From Scatosoma sp045613545 (GTDB lineage Bacteria; Bacillota; Clostridia; Christensenellales; Borkfalkiaceae): DNA of 64,000 bases. The position numbers and the translations under genes were made by a program. Positions 50,676 to 58,500 of this stretch are shown piece after piece. The notes below the pieces were generated by a model. The model was not told where the DNA came from. It saw only the letters and a program-made list of their open reading frames with translations, and ran no database searches. Every line of letters starts with the position of its first letter. The stretch's first letter is position 1. Location: NCBI GenBank assembly GCA_045613545.1, contig JAZLBD010000006.1, positions 108,321-172,320 of the forward strand, in the 5' to 3' direction.

Positions 50676-50991
50676 ATGGCAAAAAAAGGACAAACATTCA
50701 AAAAGTACTCGCCAGAATTCAAAATATCTGTTATACAAGATATGCGAAACAATCATTTAAGCTATGCTAAAACGCTAAGAAAATATTGGTTAACAACCAC
50801 TAAAAAAGAAAGCAATGGAGAACTTTTTCGGAAGATTAAAAGCAGAAATGTTTTATGGGGAGACTTTCCAAAGCACGGATGAATTTATCCGTGTTTTGGA
50901 AGAATACCTTTGGTATTACAACAATGAGAGAATTTCTCTCAAACGAAAAGGAATGAGCCCTGTACAGTACAGAACTCATTCAAAAATTTAA
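50676..50991 (+). pseudogene. Fused remnants of IS3-family OrfA and OrfB transposase
   Basis: From 50676 the frame reads MAKKGQTFKKYSPEFK and continues to about YAKTLRKYW, the first half of the OrfA helix-turn-helix. From about 50803 the frame shifts by one and reads AMENFFGRLKAEMFYGETF, then YYNNERISLKRKGMSPVQY, the C-terminal end of the OrfB integrase, to a stop at 50989-50991. The DDE catalytic centre is gone, so the gene cannot be active. An accidental open frame continues OrfA to 50882. Confidence 0.85.
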
Positions 50992-51038
50992 TATTTTTTT
51001 CTAAACTTTGGGGGGGCACTTCAAAACGGTAAGTTTTT

Positions 51039-52202
51039 TTATAGATATTTTTGTAAGTCTTCCGTGCGATCGGTTTGTTCCCAAGGGAATCCCTTATACC
51101 CAAAATGCCCGTAAGCCGCCGTCTTTTTGAAGATAGGGTTGCGAAGTTTCAACTGTTGAATAATCGCGTAGGGGCGAAGATCGAACTCGGTTTTCACGAT
51201 CGCTGCAAGGCGTTCGTCGTCCACTTTTCCCGTACCGTGGCTATCCACGAACACCGATACGGGGTTGGCGATCCCGATTGCGTACGCCACTTGAATTTCC
51301 ACTTCGTCCGCAAGTCCCGCCGCCACTAAATTTTTGGCGATGTATCGACAATAATACGCCGCGCTTCTATCCACTTTCGTAGGGTCTTTCCCAGAGAACG
51401 CGCCGCCGCCGTGCGCGCATCTTCCGCCGTATGTATCGACGATGATCTTTCTGCCCGTAAGTCCCGAATCTCCCTCCGGTCCGCCGATTTCAAATCTGCC
51501 CGTAGGGTTGATATAAATCTTCGTTTTTTCGTCCATAAGGCTAGCTGGGATAATCGGCTCAATGACGTATTTTTTCATATCCTCGCGGATTTGTTCTTGG
51601 CTCACCTTCGCGTCGTGCTGGGTGGAAACGACGACGGTGTCCACTCTCTTTGCCACGCCGTCCTCGTATTCGACCGTCACCTGCGTTTTTCCGTCGGGGC
51701 GAAGATAAGGGAGAGTTTTGTCCTTTCTCACGTCCGTCAAGCGCTTAGCAAGGCGATGGGAAAGGGAAAGGGTGAGAGGCATCAATTCTTTCGTTTCACG
51801 ACAAGCGTATCCGAACATCATTCCTTGATCCCCCGCACCGAGTTGATCGAAAATATCAAGTCCGTTCGCCTTACATTCCATCGACGCGTTTACGCCCATC
51901 GCGATATCGGGCGATTGCGTGTGAATGGCGACGATGACCTCGCATGTATCGTAGGAAAACGAGCCGAAATCATAGCCGATTTCACGAATGATTTTCCGTG
52001 CCACTTGTTCATAATCCACTTGCGCCGTCGTCGTCACTTCTCCCATAATAAGGAGCTTGTCAAACGCCGCCGCACATTCGATTGCCGCCCGAGCCTCGGA
52101 ATCGACCGCTAAAATCGCGTCCAAAATACCGTCGGAGATATTGTCGCAAACCTTGTCGGGATGCCCTTCCGTGACGCTTTCACTGGTAAAAAACTTTTTC
52201 AT
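51039..52202 (-). CDS. metK: S-adenosylmethionine synthetase
   Basis: The 387-residue protein has the three-domain MetK fold and signatures: SVTEGHPDKVCDNISDGILD near 8-27 in pieces, the GAGDQGMMFGYA ATP motif near 120, and GGAFSGKDPTKVDRSAAY near 265. It makes SAM from ATP and methionine. Its leader of about 90 bases contains two hairpins; no known SAM riboswitch was recognised. The ATG follows AGAGG by about nine bases. Confidence 0.97.
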   Translation of the reverse strand: MKKFFTSESVTEGHPDKVCDNISDGILDAILAVDSEARAAIECAAAFDKLLIMGEVTTTAQVDYEQVARKIIREIGYDFGSFSYDTCEVIVAIHTQSPDIAMGVNASMECKANGLDIFDQLGAGDQGMMFGYACRETKELMPLTLSLSHRLAKRLTDVRKDKTLPYLRPDGKTQVTVEYEDGVAKRVDTVVVSTQHDAKVSQEQIREDMKKYVIEPIIPASLMDEKTKIYINPTGRFEIGGPEGDSGLTGRKIIVDTYGGRCAHGGGAFSGKDPTKVDRSAAYYCRYIAKNLVAAGLADEVEIQVAYAIGIANPVSVFVDSHGTGKVDDERLAAIVKTEFDLRPYAIIQQLKLRNPIFKKTAAYGHFGYKGFPWEQTDRTEDLQKYL

Positions 52203-52230
52203 GTAAAAAATCCTCTTTTTAACATAGTTG

Positions 52231-52285
52231 TTTCGTTCCCGCTTGCGTTTTGGGAACGAAAATCCAAAAAATTGCGCTTTCGCGC
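52231..52285 (-). promoter_or_regulatory. Structured leader of metK
   Basis: On the minus strand a GCGC-GAAA-GCGC tetraloop hairpin (52274-52285) is followed by six T, then a strong 10-bp stem TTTCGTTCCC / GGGAACGAAA with an 11-base loop (52231-52261), 28 bases before the ATG. The layout hints at control in the leader but does not fit the SAM riboswitch consensus I know. Confidence 0.5.
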
Positions 52286-52300
52286 TTCTTAAGACAATTT

Positions 52301-52329
52301 ATTATAGCCCATTTGTCGTCTTTTGTCAA
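52301..52329 (-). promoter_or_regulatory. Promoter of metK
   Basis: Perfect TTGACA and TATAAT with a 17-bp spacer on the minus strand; start near 52294. Confidence 0.92.
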
Positions 52330-52358
52330 TGAATTACGCCCTCTTCCCTCGCCCTTGC

Positions 52359-52387
52359 TTGCATTTTTTTCTACAATATGTTATACT
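52359..52387 (+). promoter_or_regulatory. Promoter of the radical SAM gene, nearly leaderless
   Basis: TTGCAT and TATACT are 17 bp apart. The -10 ends nine bases before the ATG at 52397, so the leader would be about three bases. Confidence 0.6.
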
Positions 52388-52396
52388 ATCCTTGTT

Positions 52397-53284
52397 ATGA
52401 GTGAAATCAACCGCCAAAACCGATTAGATATTACCCATTGCCTTGCTTGTCCCGTTCGATGCGGAGCGAATCGAGAAAAGGGAATGGGCGGATGCGGGAG
52501 CAATCTTGCTATCGCTAAATATTATTTGCACCCGTTTGAAGAGCCGTGCATATCCTTTGCAAAAGGGAGTGGTACGATCTTTTTTAGCGGTTGCAATTTG
52601 CGGTGTGTCTTTTGCCAAAACTACGAAGTTTCGAGGGCGAGTCGCGGTAAACAAATTACCGCGCAAGAGCTGGCGGATATTTTTAAGCAACTTGAAGAAA
52701 TGGGAGCGGACAATATTTCCCTCGTCACTCCCTCCCACCTCATTCCGTTTATCCTTCCCGCCTTTTCCATCTACCGTCCCAAAATCCCCGTCGTGTATAA
52801 TTCGAGCGGATACGACGACTTGGAAACGCTAAAAATGATCGACCCCTATGTGGATATCTATTTACCCGATCTAAAATTCGTCTCTTCCGACTTGTCGGCG
52901 CGCTATACGGGAAAGCCCGATTATTTCGCGCGCGCGAGCGAGGCGATCGCCTTCATGGCGAAAAAACCCGTTCGATTCGACGAAAACGGAAAAATGCTTT
53001 CGGGCGTCATCGTACGCCACCTCGTGATGCCCCTTTGCACGACGGATTCCATCGCCGTATTGCGCTGGTTCAAAAAGCATATGCCCAAGGACGCGTATTT
53101 GAGCCTAATGAGGCAGTACACCCCGTTTGGGAAAGTGGAAAACTATCCCGAACTCGCGCGAAAAATCACCGCGCGAGAATACCGCGCGGTTTTGGACGAA
53201 GCGCTTGCGCTCGGAATCGAAAATATTTTCACGCAGGAGCGCGCCGCCGCGGGGGAAGAGTATATCCCCTCTTGGGATTTTTAG
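52397..53284 (+). CDS. Radical SAM protein, PflX-like (COG1313)
   Basis: The 295-residue protein has the [4Fe-4S] SAM motif CxxxCxxC in SGCNLRCVFCQNYEVS near 62-77, preceded by extra cysteines in CLACPVRCGAN near 15-25 and a Cys-rich GMGGCGSN. This pattern matches the uncharacterised PflA-related Fe-S proteins of COG1313. It may activate a glycyl-radical enzyme, but none is nearby. Start at 52397 lacks a Shine-Dalgarno; a longer frame from 52250 would begin inside the metK promoter region and adds an unrelated leader. Confidence 0.87.
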   Translation: MSEINRQNRLDITHCLACPVRCGANREKGMGGCGSNLAIAKYYLHPFEEPCISFAKGSGTIFFSGCNLRCVFCQNYEVSRASRGKQITAQELADIFKQLEEMGADNISLVTPSHLIPFILPAFSIYRPKIPVVYNSSGYDDLETLKMIDPYVDIYLPDLKFVSSDLSARYTGKPDYFARASEAIAFMAKKPVRFDENGKMLSGVIVRHLVMPLCTTDSIAVLRWFKKHMPKDAYLSLMRQYTPFGKVENYPELARKITAREYRAVLDEALALGIENIFTQERAAAGEEYIPSWDF

Positions 53285-53285
53285 G

Positions 53286-53414
53286 TTAATCGTCGTAAAT
53301 CTCCCACATCTCTTTCGCCATTTTTCTAGCGATCTTGGCGGATAAAATAGGGTCGGCGTAGAGTAAAATCTCTTGCCACTTTCTAACTTGTTCTATTTTG
53401 TCTTGTTTGTTCAT
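53286..53414 (-). CDS. Predicted small protein (42 aa)
   Basis: On the minus strand an ATG at 53414 opens a 42-residue frame beginning MNKQDKIEQVRKWQEILL and ending EMWEIYDD. It is charged, amphipathic and free of rare codons, resembling a genuine small helical protein. The stop at 53286 is two bases from the radical SAM stop, on the opposite strand. No good ribosome binding site is seen, and the start codon sits within an inverted repeat CATACT-TGC-AGTATG (53412-53426). Function unknown. Confidence 0.5.
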   Translation of the reverse strand: MNKQDKIEQVRKWQEILLYADPILSAKIARKMAKEMWEIYDD

Positions 53415-53461
53415 ACTTGCAGTATGCCCCGTCTTGGGTAAAATTATTTGGAGGAAATCGT

Positions 53462-55330
53462 ATGTTGGTTTCGATGCAAAACGCGTCTTTCGGGTTTAAC
53501 GGCGAGCCACTTTTGGAAAATATAACCTTTCGTCTATCCGAAGAGGATAGAGTGGGGCTCGTCGGCGGAAACGGAGAGGGAAAAACCACCCTTCTTCGAT
53601 TGATTTTAAGCGAGCTCGAAATCGAAAGCGGGGAAGTTTTCCGTAAGAACGGCTTGCAAATCGGCTACCTCGCCCAAACGGGCGGATACGACTCTTCCGC
53701 CACCGTCTTTGAAGAGATGCGCCTCATTTTTCAAAAAGAACTCGAGGCGATCTCCTCTCTTCGCGAAATAGAACAACAGCTTTCCCTCCTTTCCGAAACC
53801 GATCCTAAATACGCAATGCTTTCTTCCAAGTACGAAGCGCTGAATAAATTCGTTTCGGCAAAAGACGGATACCTAGTCGACGTAAAAATTCGCACCGTTT
53901 TGAACGGTATGGGATTTGAAGAGGTTTACGAGCAACCGATCTCCACGTTGTCGGGCGGAGAAAAGACCCGTCTTAAACTTGCACGGCTTTTGCTCGAACA
54001 ACCCGACCTACTCATTTTGGACGAGCCGACCAACCACCTCGATATCAAAACCCTTTTTTGGCTCGAAGAATATTTATCGACGTATAAAGGCGCGCTTCTC
54101 ATCGTGTCGCACGATCGGTATTTCCTCGACCGCACGGTGACGGAAATTTACGAGCTGGAAAACAAAAAACTTTCCTGCTTTAAGGGGAATTATTCGAAAT
54201 ATAAAATTCTAAAAGCGGAAAAGACAGCCTTTCTTTTGAAAGAATACGAAAAACAGCAAGAGGAAATCGCGCATCTCCAAGACTACGTCGATCGGAATTT
54301 GGTAAGGGCGAGCACAGCGAAATCGGCGCAAAGCCGAGTGAAAAAACTGGAAAAAATCGAACGCGTCGAAAAGCCCTCGCTCCCCCCTACGCCCCCGCGT
54401 TTTTCCTTTACCTATTCCACTCGTCCCTACGAGCGCGTGATAGAAGTTTCCGCCCTCCGCTTACAAGCGGGCGATAAAGTCTTGCTCGAAAACGCCTCTT
54501 TTTCGCTTATGCGCGGAGAAAAGTGCGCGATCATCGGGGATAACGGCACGGGAAAATCCACTTTGCTCAAAGAAATCGTATCGGAAAAAAATCCGAAAAT
54601 TCAGCTCGGCAGGTTTGTGAAAATCGCCTATTACGACCAAGAAAACGCCAATCTCGATCCGCAAAACACCGTTCTTGGCGAGCTTTGGGGACGGCACGTT
54701 TTATGGGACCAAACGAAAGTGCGAGGGGTGTTGGCGTCCGTTCTCCTCAAAGAAGAGGACATCGATAAAAAGGTGTTTATGCTCTCGGGAGGCGAGAGAG
54801 CAAAGCTTGCCCTTGCCGTATTCGAAACGGAAAACGGGAACGTACTGCTCCTCGACGAGCCGACGAACCACCTCGATTTACAGGCGCGCGAAAGTTTGGA
54901 GGACGCCCTCCGCGCGTTCGACGGAACGATTTTATTCGTGTCGCACGACCGGTATTTCATAGAGGCGATCGCAGGCAAGATTATCGAGCTCGAAAACGGA
55001 AGATTGCAAATTTTTGAGGGAAGCTACGGCGAATACTGTCAAAAGAAAAAAATCGACGAGCCCACCGCCCCCGCCAAGAAAACGGCGACGACCAATAGCG
55101 GTTATAGAAGCAAGGAAGATCGCGCCAAAGAGACGAAAAAACGGGTGCGGGTTTCGGAAATTGAAAAGGAAATCTCCCGTTTAGAGGAAGAAAATAATAA
55201 ACTGCTCGAAGAAATTTCCACCCCCGGCGTTGCCTCGAACTTTCCTCTTCTAGAGGAAAAATGCAAGAAAATGGACGAAATCAAAAGGAAAATAGATAGC
55301 CTCTACGAAGAATACGAAAGCTATCTTTGA
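53462..55330 (+). CDS. ABC-F family ATPase
   Basis: The 622-residue protein has two ABC domains without membrane segments. Walker A sites are GGNGEGKTT near 35 and GDNGTGKST near 357; signatures are LSGGEKTRLKLARLLLEQPDLLILDEPTNHLD in the first half (in pieces) and LSGGERAKLALAVF in the second. The linker between them is charged and helical, and a C-terminal coiled coil (about 545-620) is present. ABC-F proteins act on ribosomes, either as translation factors (EttA, YdiF) or antibiotic-protection proteins; which applies here is not clear. GGAGG lies seven bases before the ATG. Confidence 0.93.
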   Translation: MLVSMQNASFGFNGEPLLENITFRLSEEDRVGLVGGNGEGKTTLLRLILSELEIESGEVFRKNGLQIGYLAQTGGYDSSATVFEEMRLIFQKELEAISSLREIEQQLSLLSETDPKYAMLSSKYEALNKFVSAKDGYLVDVKIRTVLNGMGFEEVYEQPISTLSGGEKTRLKLARLLLEQPDLLILDEPTNHLDIKTLFWLEEYLSTYKGALLIVSHDRYFLDRTVTEIYELENKKLSCFKGNYSKYKILKAEKTAFLLKEYEKQQEEIAHLQDYVDRNLVRASTAKSAQSRVKKLEKIERVEKPSLPPTPPRFSFTYSTRPYERVIEVSALRLQAGDKVLLENASFSLMRGEKCAIIGDNGTGKSTLLKEIVSEKNPKIQLGRFVKIAYYDQENANLDPQNTVLGELWGRHVLWDQTKVRGVLASVLLKEEDIDKKVFMLSGGERAKLALAVFETENGNVLLLDEPTNHLDLQARESLEDALRAFDGTILFVSHDRYFIEAIAGKIIELENGRLQIFEGSYGEYCQKKKIDEPTAPAKKTATTNSGYRSKEDRAKETKKRVRVSEIEKEISRLEEENNKLLEEISTPGVASNFPLLEEKCKKMDEIKRKIDSLYEEYESYL

Positions 55331-55344
55331 AAAAAACGAATAAC

Positions 55345-55379
55345 TCCCTCCGTTTCGTACATACTACAAGCAGGAGGGA
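55345..55379 (+). promoter_or_regulatory. Hairpin covering the DUF378 ribosome binding site
   Basis: TCCCTCC (55345-55351) can pair with GGAGGGA (55373-55379), which contains the binding site of the DUF378 gene, across a 21-base loop. Confidence 0.5.
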
Positions 55380-55385
55380 AACAGT

Positions 55386-55604
55386 ATGAAGATTGCTAAT
55401 ATCATCGCTTATATTCTCGTATTGGTCGGCGCGATCAACTGGGGCTTGTTTGGATTCTTCGGATTCAACCTCGTATCGTTCGTGTTTGCCGGCGCGAGAA
55501 GTATGGGCGCAATCGCCGTTTACACGTTGATTGCGCTTGCTGCAGTTTGGCTTATCATTTCCCCGTGTATTACACGCGGAAGACTCGTTATGGGCGACGA
55601 ATAA
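55386..55604 (+). CDS. DUF378 small membrane protein
   Basis: The 72-residue protein has two hydrophobic helices (about 3-30 and 40-60) and the family start IANIIAYILVLVGAINWGL, with NWGLFGFFGFNLV following. DUF378 (YuzA-like) proteins are widespread in Bacillota, with no known function. AGGAGGG lies seven bases before the ATG, partly hidden in a hairpin. It has a terminator immediately downstream. Confidence 0.9.
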   Translation: MKIANIIAYILVLVGAINWGLFGFFGFNLVSFVFAGARSMGAIAVYTLIALAAVWLIISPCITRGRLVMGDE

Positions 55605-55617
55605 TAGCCCCCAACGG

Positions 55618-55654
55618 AAAAAAAGATACGCGCGGAAACGCCGTATCTTTTTTT
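55618..55654 (+). terminator. Terminator of the DUF378 gene
   Basis: A 13-bp stem, AAAAAAAGATACG / CGTATCTTTTTTT, encloses an 11-base loop, with a T run continuing on the plus strand. Confidence 0.85.
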
Positions 55655-55714
55655 ATTATAACGCCACCTTATACTTCCCATAATCAATACGAAAAATCTT
55701 TCGCTTTTCACCGC

Positions 55715-55744
55715 TTGACAAAGACGGATATAAGGGGGTATAAT
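55715..55744 (+). promoter_or_regulatory. Promoter of the tldD-tldE operon
   Basis: TTGACA and TATAAT are 18 bp apart. The start would be near 55751, only 28 bases before the chosen tldD ATG. Confidence 0.85.
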
Positions 55745-55778
55745 AGTTTACAAAATGATAACAAGGATGGTAAATATT

Positions 55779-57176
55779 ATGGCTTTTTCCCCGTATTTAC
55801 AAGGAAAACGCGCGGATTGTAAGGCGCTTGTATCCGCCCTTAACCGCCATTTCCCTTACGTGAGCGTGCTTGGAACGGACGTGCGCGCTTCCGTTTATTT
55901 TGCCGATCGGAACACGGCAAACGCAAGAGACGGTCAAGGCGAATGTGGATTCGTCGTTAAAATGCACGATCACAAGGCGTTCTACGAATATTCTTTCTCC
56001 GATTTCACGGGCGATATCAACGCGCTTGCCGATCGGATCGTACAAAGCGTTAAAGTACACCCCTCTTACGCAAATAAAACGATCGAATGTCCGATCCCTT
56101 GCGAGGAAGAACTCGTGCAGTCCTTTTCTCGCTCGTCCGATTTCGAAAACTATTCGGACGAAGACTTGCTCGCATTTTGCGAAACGCTCAAAAACGAGCT
56201 TTTGGCATTAGACGATAAAATCGTCAACGCAATCGTTTCTCTGCAACCCTACACCGTGTCCAAGCTCTTTATTTCAAGCCGTAAAGAACTCGATCAACAC
56301 TACGGCTGGGCGAACGGCTACGCGATGGTCGTCTATCGCGACGGCAAGATCGCCCAAGCGAGAGAGGGGGTACATTCCCATCTTCTCCAAGAGATTATCG
56401 AGGGACTTCCCAAAAAGAAAGAAAAACTTTTGGATAAAGCAAAACACCTCGCCAAGGCGAAACCGATTGAGCCGGGGGTTTACGACGTGATCACCGACAG
56501 TTCGATTTCGGGGCTTATCGCCCACGAAGCGTTCGGACACGGCGTGGAAATGGATCAATTCGTAAAGGATCGCGCGCTTGCGAAAAGTTACGTTGGAAAA
56601 TACGTGGCGTCCCCTATTTCGAATATGCGCGACGGGGCGAAAAGCGCCCTTTCCGCCGCCTCCTATTTCTTCGACGACGACGGCGTGCTTGCTTCCGATA
56701 CGCAAATTATTGAAAACGGCGTTTTAGTTTCAGGGATTTCCGACCTCGTTTCGGCGAGCCAGCTGAAAACGAAGCCCACAGGCAACGGCAGACGGGAATC
56801 GTACAAGCGAAAAGCGTACGCCAGAATGACGAATACTTTCTTCGACGCGGGAAAGGACAAACTCGAGGATATGATCGCCTCGATCGAACACGGGTATATG
56901 TTGTTCGAGACGAACAACGGTATGGAAGACCCGAAAAACTGGCAAATCCAATGCACCGCCGAATACGGCATTGAGATCGTAAACGGAAAACTGACGGATA
57001 ACTACGTATCCCCCGTCGTCATGAGTGGATACGTCCCCGATCTTCTTAAATCCATCTCGATGATTTCGGACGGATTGGAAGTGATCGGCGCGGGCGGTTG
57101 CGGAAAAGGATATAAAGAATGGGTCAAGGTCGCCGACGGCGGTCCCGCGCTCAAAGTGAGGGTGAAATTAGCATGA
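55779..57176 (+). CDS. tldD: TldD family metalloprotease
   Basis: The 465-residue protein carries the zinc-binding HExxxH in IAHEAFGHGVEMD near 247, the mark of the active TldD partner. NGRRESYKRKAYARMTNTF type sequence near 340 and the C-terminal SMISDGLEVIGAGGCGKGY support the family. TldD and TldE together trim unfolded peptides and mature some ribosomally made peptides. The start at 55779 has AAGGATGG upstream; two earlier ATGs at 55755 and 55767 would give an almost leaderless message. The stop overlaps the tldE start. Confidence 0.92.
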   Translation: MAFSPYLQGKRADCKALVSALNRHFPYVSVLGTDVRASVYFADRNTANARDGQGECGFVVKMHDHKAFYEYSFSDFTGDINALADRIVQSVKVHPSYANKTIECPIPCEEELVQSFSRSSDFENYSDEDLLAFCETLKNELLALDDKIVNAIVSLQPYTVSKLFISSRKELDQHYGWANGYAMVVYRDGKIAQAREGVHSHLLQEIIEGLPKKKEKLLDKAKHLAKAKPIEPGVYDVITDSSISGLIAHEAFGHGVEMDQFVKDRALAKSYVGKYVASPISNMRDGAKSALSAASYFFDDDGVLASDTQIIENGVLVSGISDLVSASQLKTKPTGNGRRESYKRKAYARMTNTFFDAGKDKLEDMIASIEHGYMLFETNNGMEDPKNWQIQCTAEYGIEIVNGKLTDNYVSPVVMSGYVPDLLKSISMISDGLEVIGAGGCGKGYKEWVKVADGGPALKVRVKLA

Positions 57177-58447
57177 TAGACGTTATTCAATTATTAAAAG
57201 AAAATAAAAACGTGGAGGATTTCCGTGTGATATTCTCTTCCACCACCTCCCACGAAACCTTTTTCGTACATAAGAAGTTGGAAACGATACGCGCCACCGA
57301 AACGGAAGACTGCTCGGTCACCGTCTATGTGCAAGCCGACGGAAAAATGGGAGACTCCACTTTCGCCGTATATTCGTCGATGACGGAAGAGGAAGTAAAA
57401 AAGCGGATTGAAAGCGGAATCAAGCGCGCTTCGCTCGTGAAAAACAAGCCCTATTCCCTCGTGGAGGGCGGGGTGGAAAGCCACGAGCTCACGTCGAATT
57501 TCAGCGATTTTACACCCGAGGAACTGTCGGCTAAAATCGCCGACGCCGTGTTTTTTGCGGATTGCTATCAAAACGGCTCGATCAACGCACTAGAAATTTT
57601 CGTCTATGAAGAAAAAGTACGCGTCGTCAATAGCCGTGGCGTGGATAAGACGCAAATCAAACACCGCGCGATGATCGAAGCCATCCCCACTTGGAACACG
57701 GAAAACGAATCGGTGGAATTGTACGAAGCGCACCATTTCACCCACTTTGATCGGACGTCCGTCACGAAAGAAATCGACGCAAAAATGCAAGAAGTTCGCG
57801 ATCGTATGCTCGCGAAAAAACTCGACGGCCCCGCAACGTTCGACGTACTTTTGAACGCGCCGGAAATCTCCTCGCTCCTTCGCGAAATTTTGTCCGATTG
57901 CAATTATTCCACCGTCTATTCCCACGCAAACGTACGTAAAATGGGCGATTTTATCCAAGAAAACGCCACAGGAGATTTACTCTCCGTCACGATGAAACGG
58001 GAGGTCAAGGGCAGTCGCTTCTCCGCCCACTTCGACGAGGACGGCGTCACTTTGCAAGACAAAAAAGTGGTCGATCAAGGCAAGATCGTAGGGCTTTACG
58101 GCTCCAACCGTTTCGGTCAATACCTCCAAGAAATCCCTACGGGTAATTTGCGTTGCATAGGGCTTGAAAAAGGAACGCTTTCTTCCGACGAGCTTGCTAA
58201 GAAAACCTATTTTGAATGCGTATCCCTTTCCGGATTGCAAGTGGATTTATACAACGATTATATCGGCGGAGAAATTCGGCTCGGCTATATCCACGAAAAC
58301 GGGGAGAAAACGCCCGTCACGGGGATTTCGATGAGCGGAAGGCTCTCGGAAGCGCTGAAAACCATTCGCCTTGCCGACGTTTGCCTAGCAAAAGACGCTT
58401 ACGATGGTCCTGCATTCGCCCTTTTAAAAGATATTTCCATCGTTTAA
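57173..58447 (+). CDS. tldE: TldE/PmbA family protein
   Basis: The 424-residue protein is the non-catalytic or weaker partner of TldD: it has the TldE/PmbA architecture, with VVNSRGVDKTQIKHRAMIE near 160-178 and TGNLRCIGLEKGTLS and GYIHENGEKTPVTGISMSG near the C-terminus, but lacks the HExxxH helix. The heterodimer encloses a proteolytic chamber. ATG at 57173 overlaps the tldD stop (ATGA), so the two are translated in step. No peptide precursor gene is visible near the operon. Confidence 0.92.
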   Translation: MIDVIQLLKENKNVEDFRVIFSSTTSHETFFVHKKLETIRATETEDCSVTVYVQADGKMGDSTFAVYSSMTEEEVKKRIESGIKRASLVKNKPYSLVEGGVESHELTSNFSDFTPEELSAKIADAVFFADCYQNGSINALEIFVYEEKVRVVNSRGVDKTQIKHRAMIEAIPTWNTENESVELYEAHHFTHFDRTSVTKEIDAKMQEVRDRMLAKKLDGPATFDVLLNAPEISSLLREILSDCNYSTVYSHANVRKMGDFIQENATGDLLSVTMKREVKGSRFSAHFDEDGVTLQDKKVVDQGKIVGLYGSNRFGQYLQEIPTGNLRCIGLEKGTLSSDELAKKTYFECVSLSGLQVDLYNDYIGGEIRLGYIHENGEKTPVTGISMSGRLSEALKTIRLADVCLAKDAYDGPAFALLKDISIV

Positions 58448-58458
58448 CGCAAACGAAC

Positions 58459-58494
58459 AAAAAAACGGTTGCCCGATTGGGCAACCGATTTTTT
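58459..58494. terminator. Bidirectional terminator between tldE and valS
   Basis: CGGTTGCCC and GGGCAACCG form a 9-bp stem with a GATT loop, with an A run before and a T run after, serving the two convergent genes. Confidence 0.93.
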
Positions 58495-58500
58495 ATTCGT

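Larger units (their letters stand above)
50633..51018. mobile_element. Internally deleted IS3-family insertion sequence (386 bp)
   Basis: The ends are TGCACCCCAAAAG on the left and, inverted, TGCCCCCCCAAAG on the right, ending TG...CA as IS3 elements do. Inside, the start of OrfA and the end of OrfB of an IS3/IS150-type transposase survive in different frames, with everything between lost. No matching target duplication flanks it (ATA on the left, CTT on the right). The DNA is visibly AT-richer than the neighbouring genes. It could move only if a full copy elsewhere supplied transposase. Confidence 0.8.
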
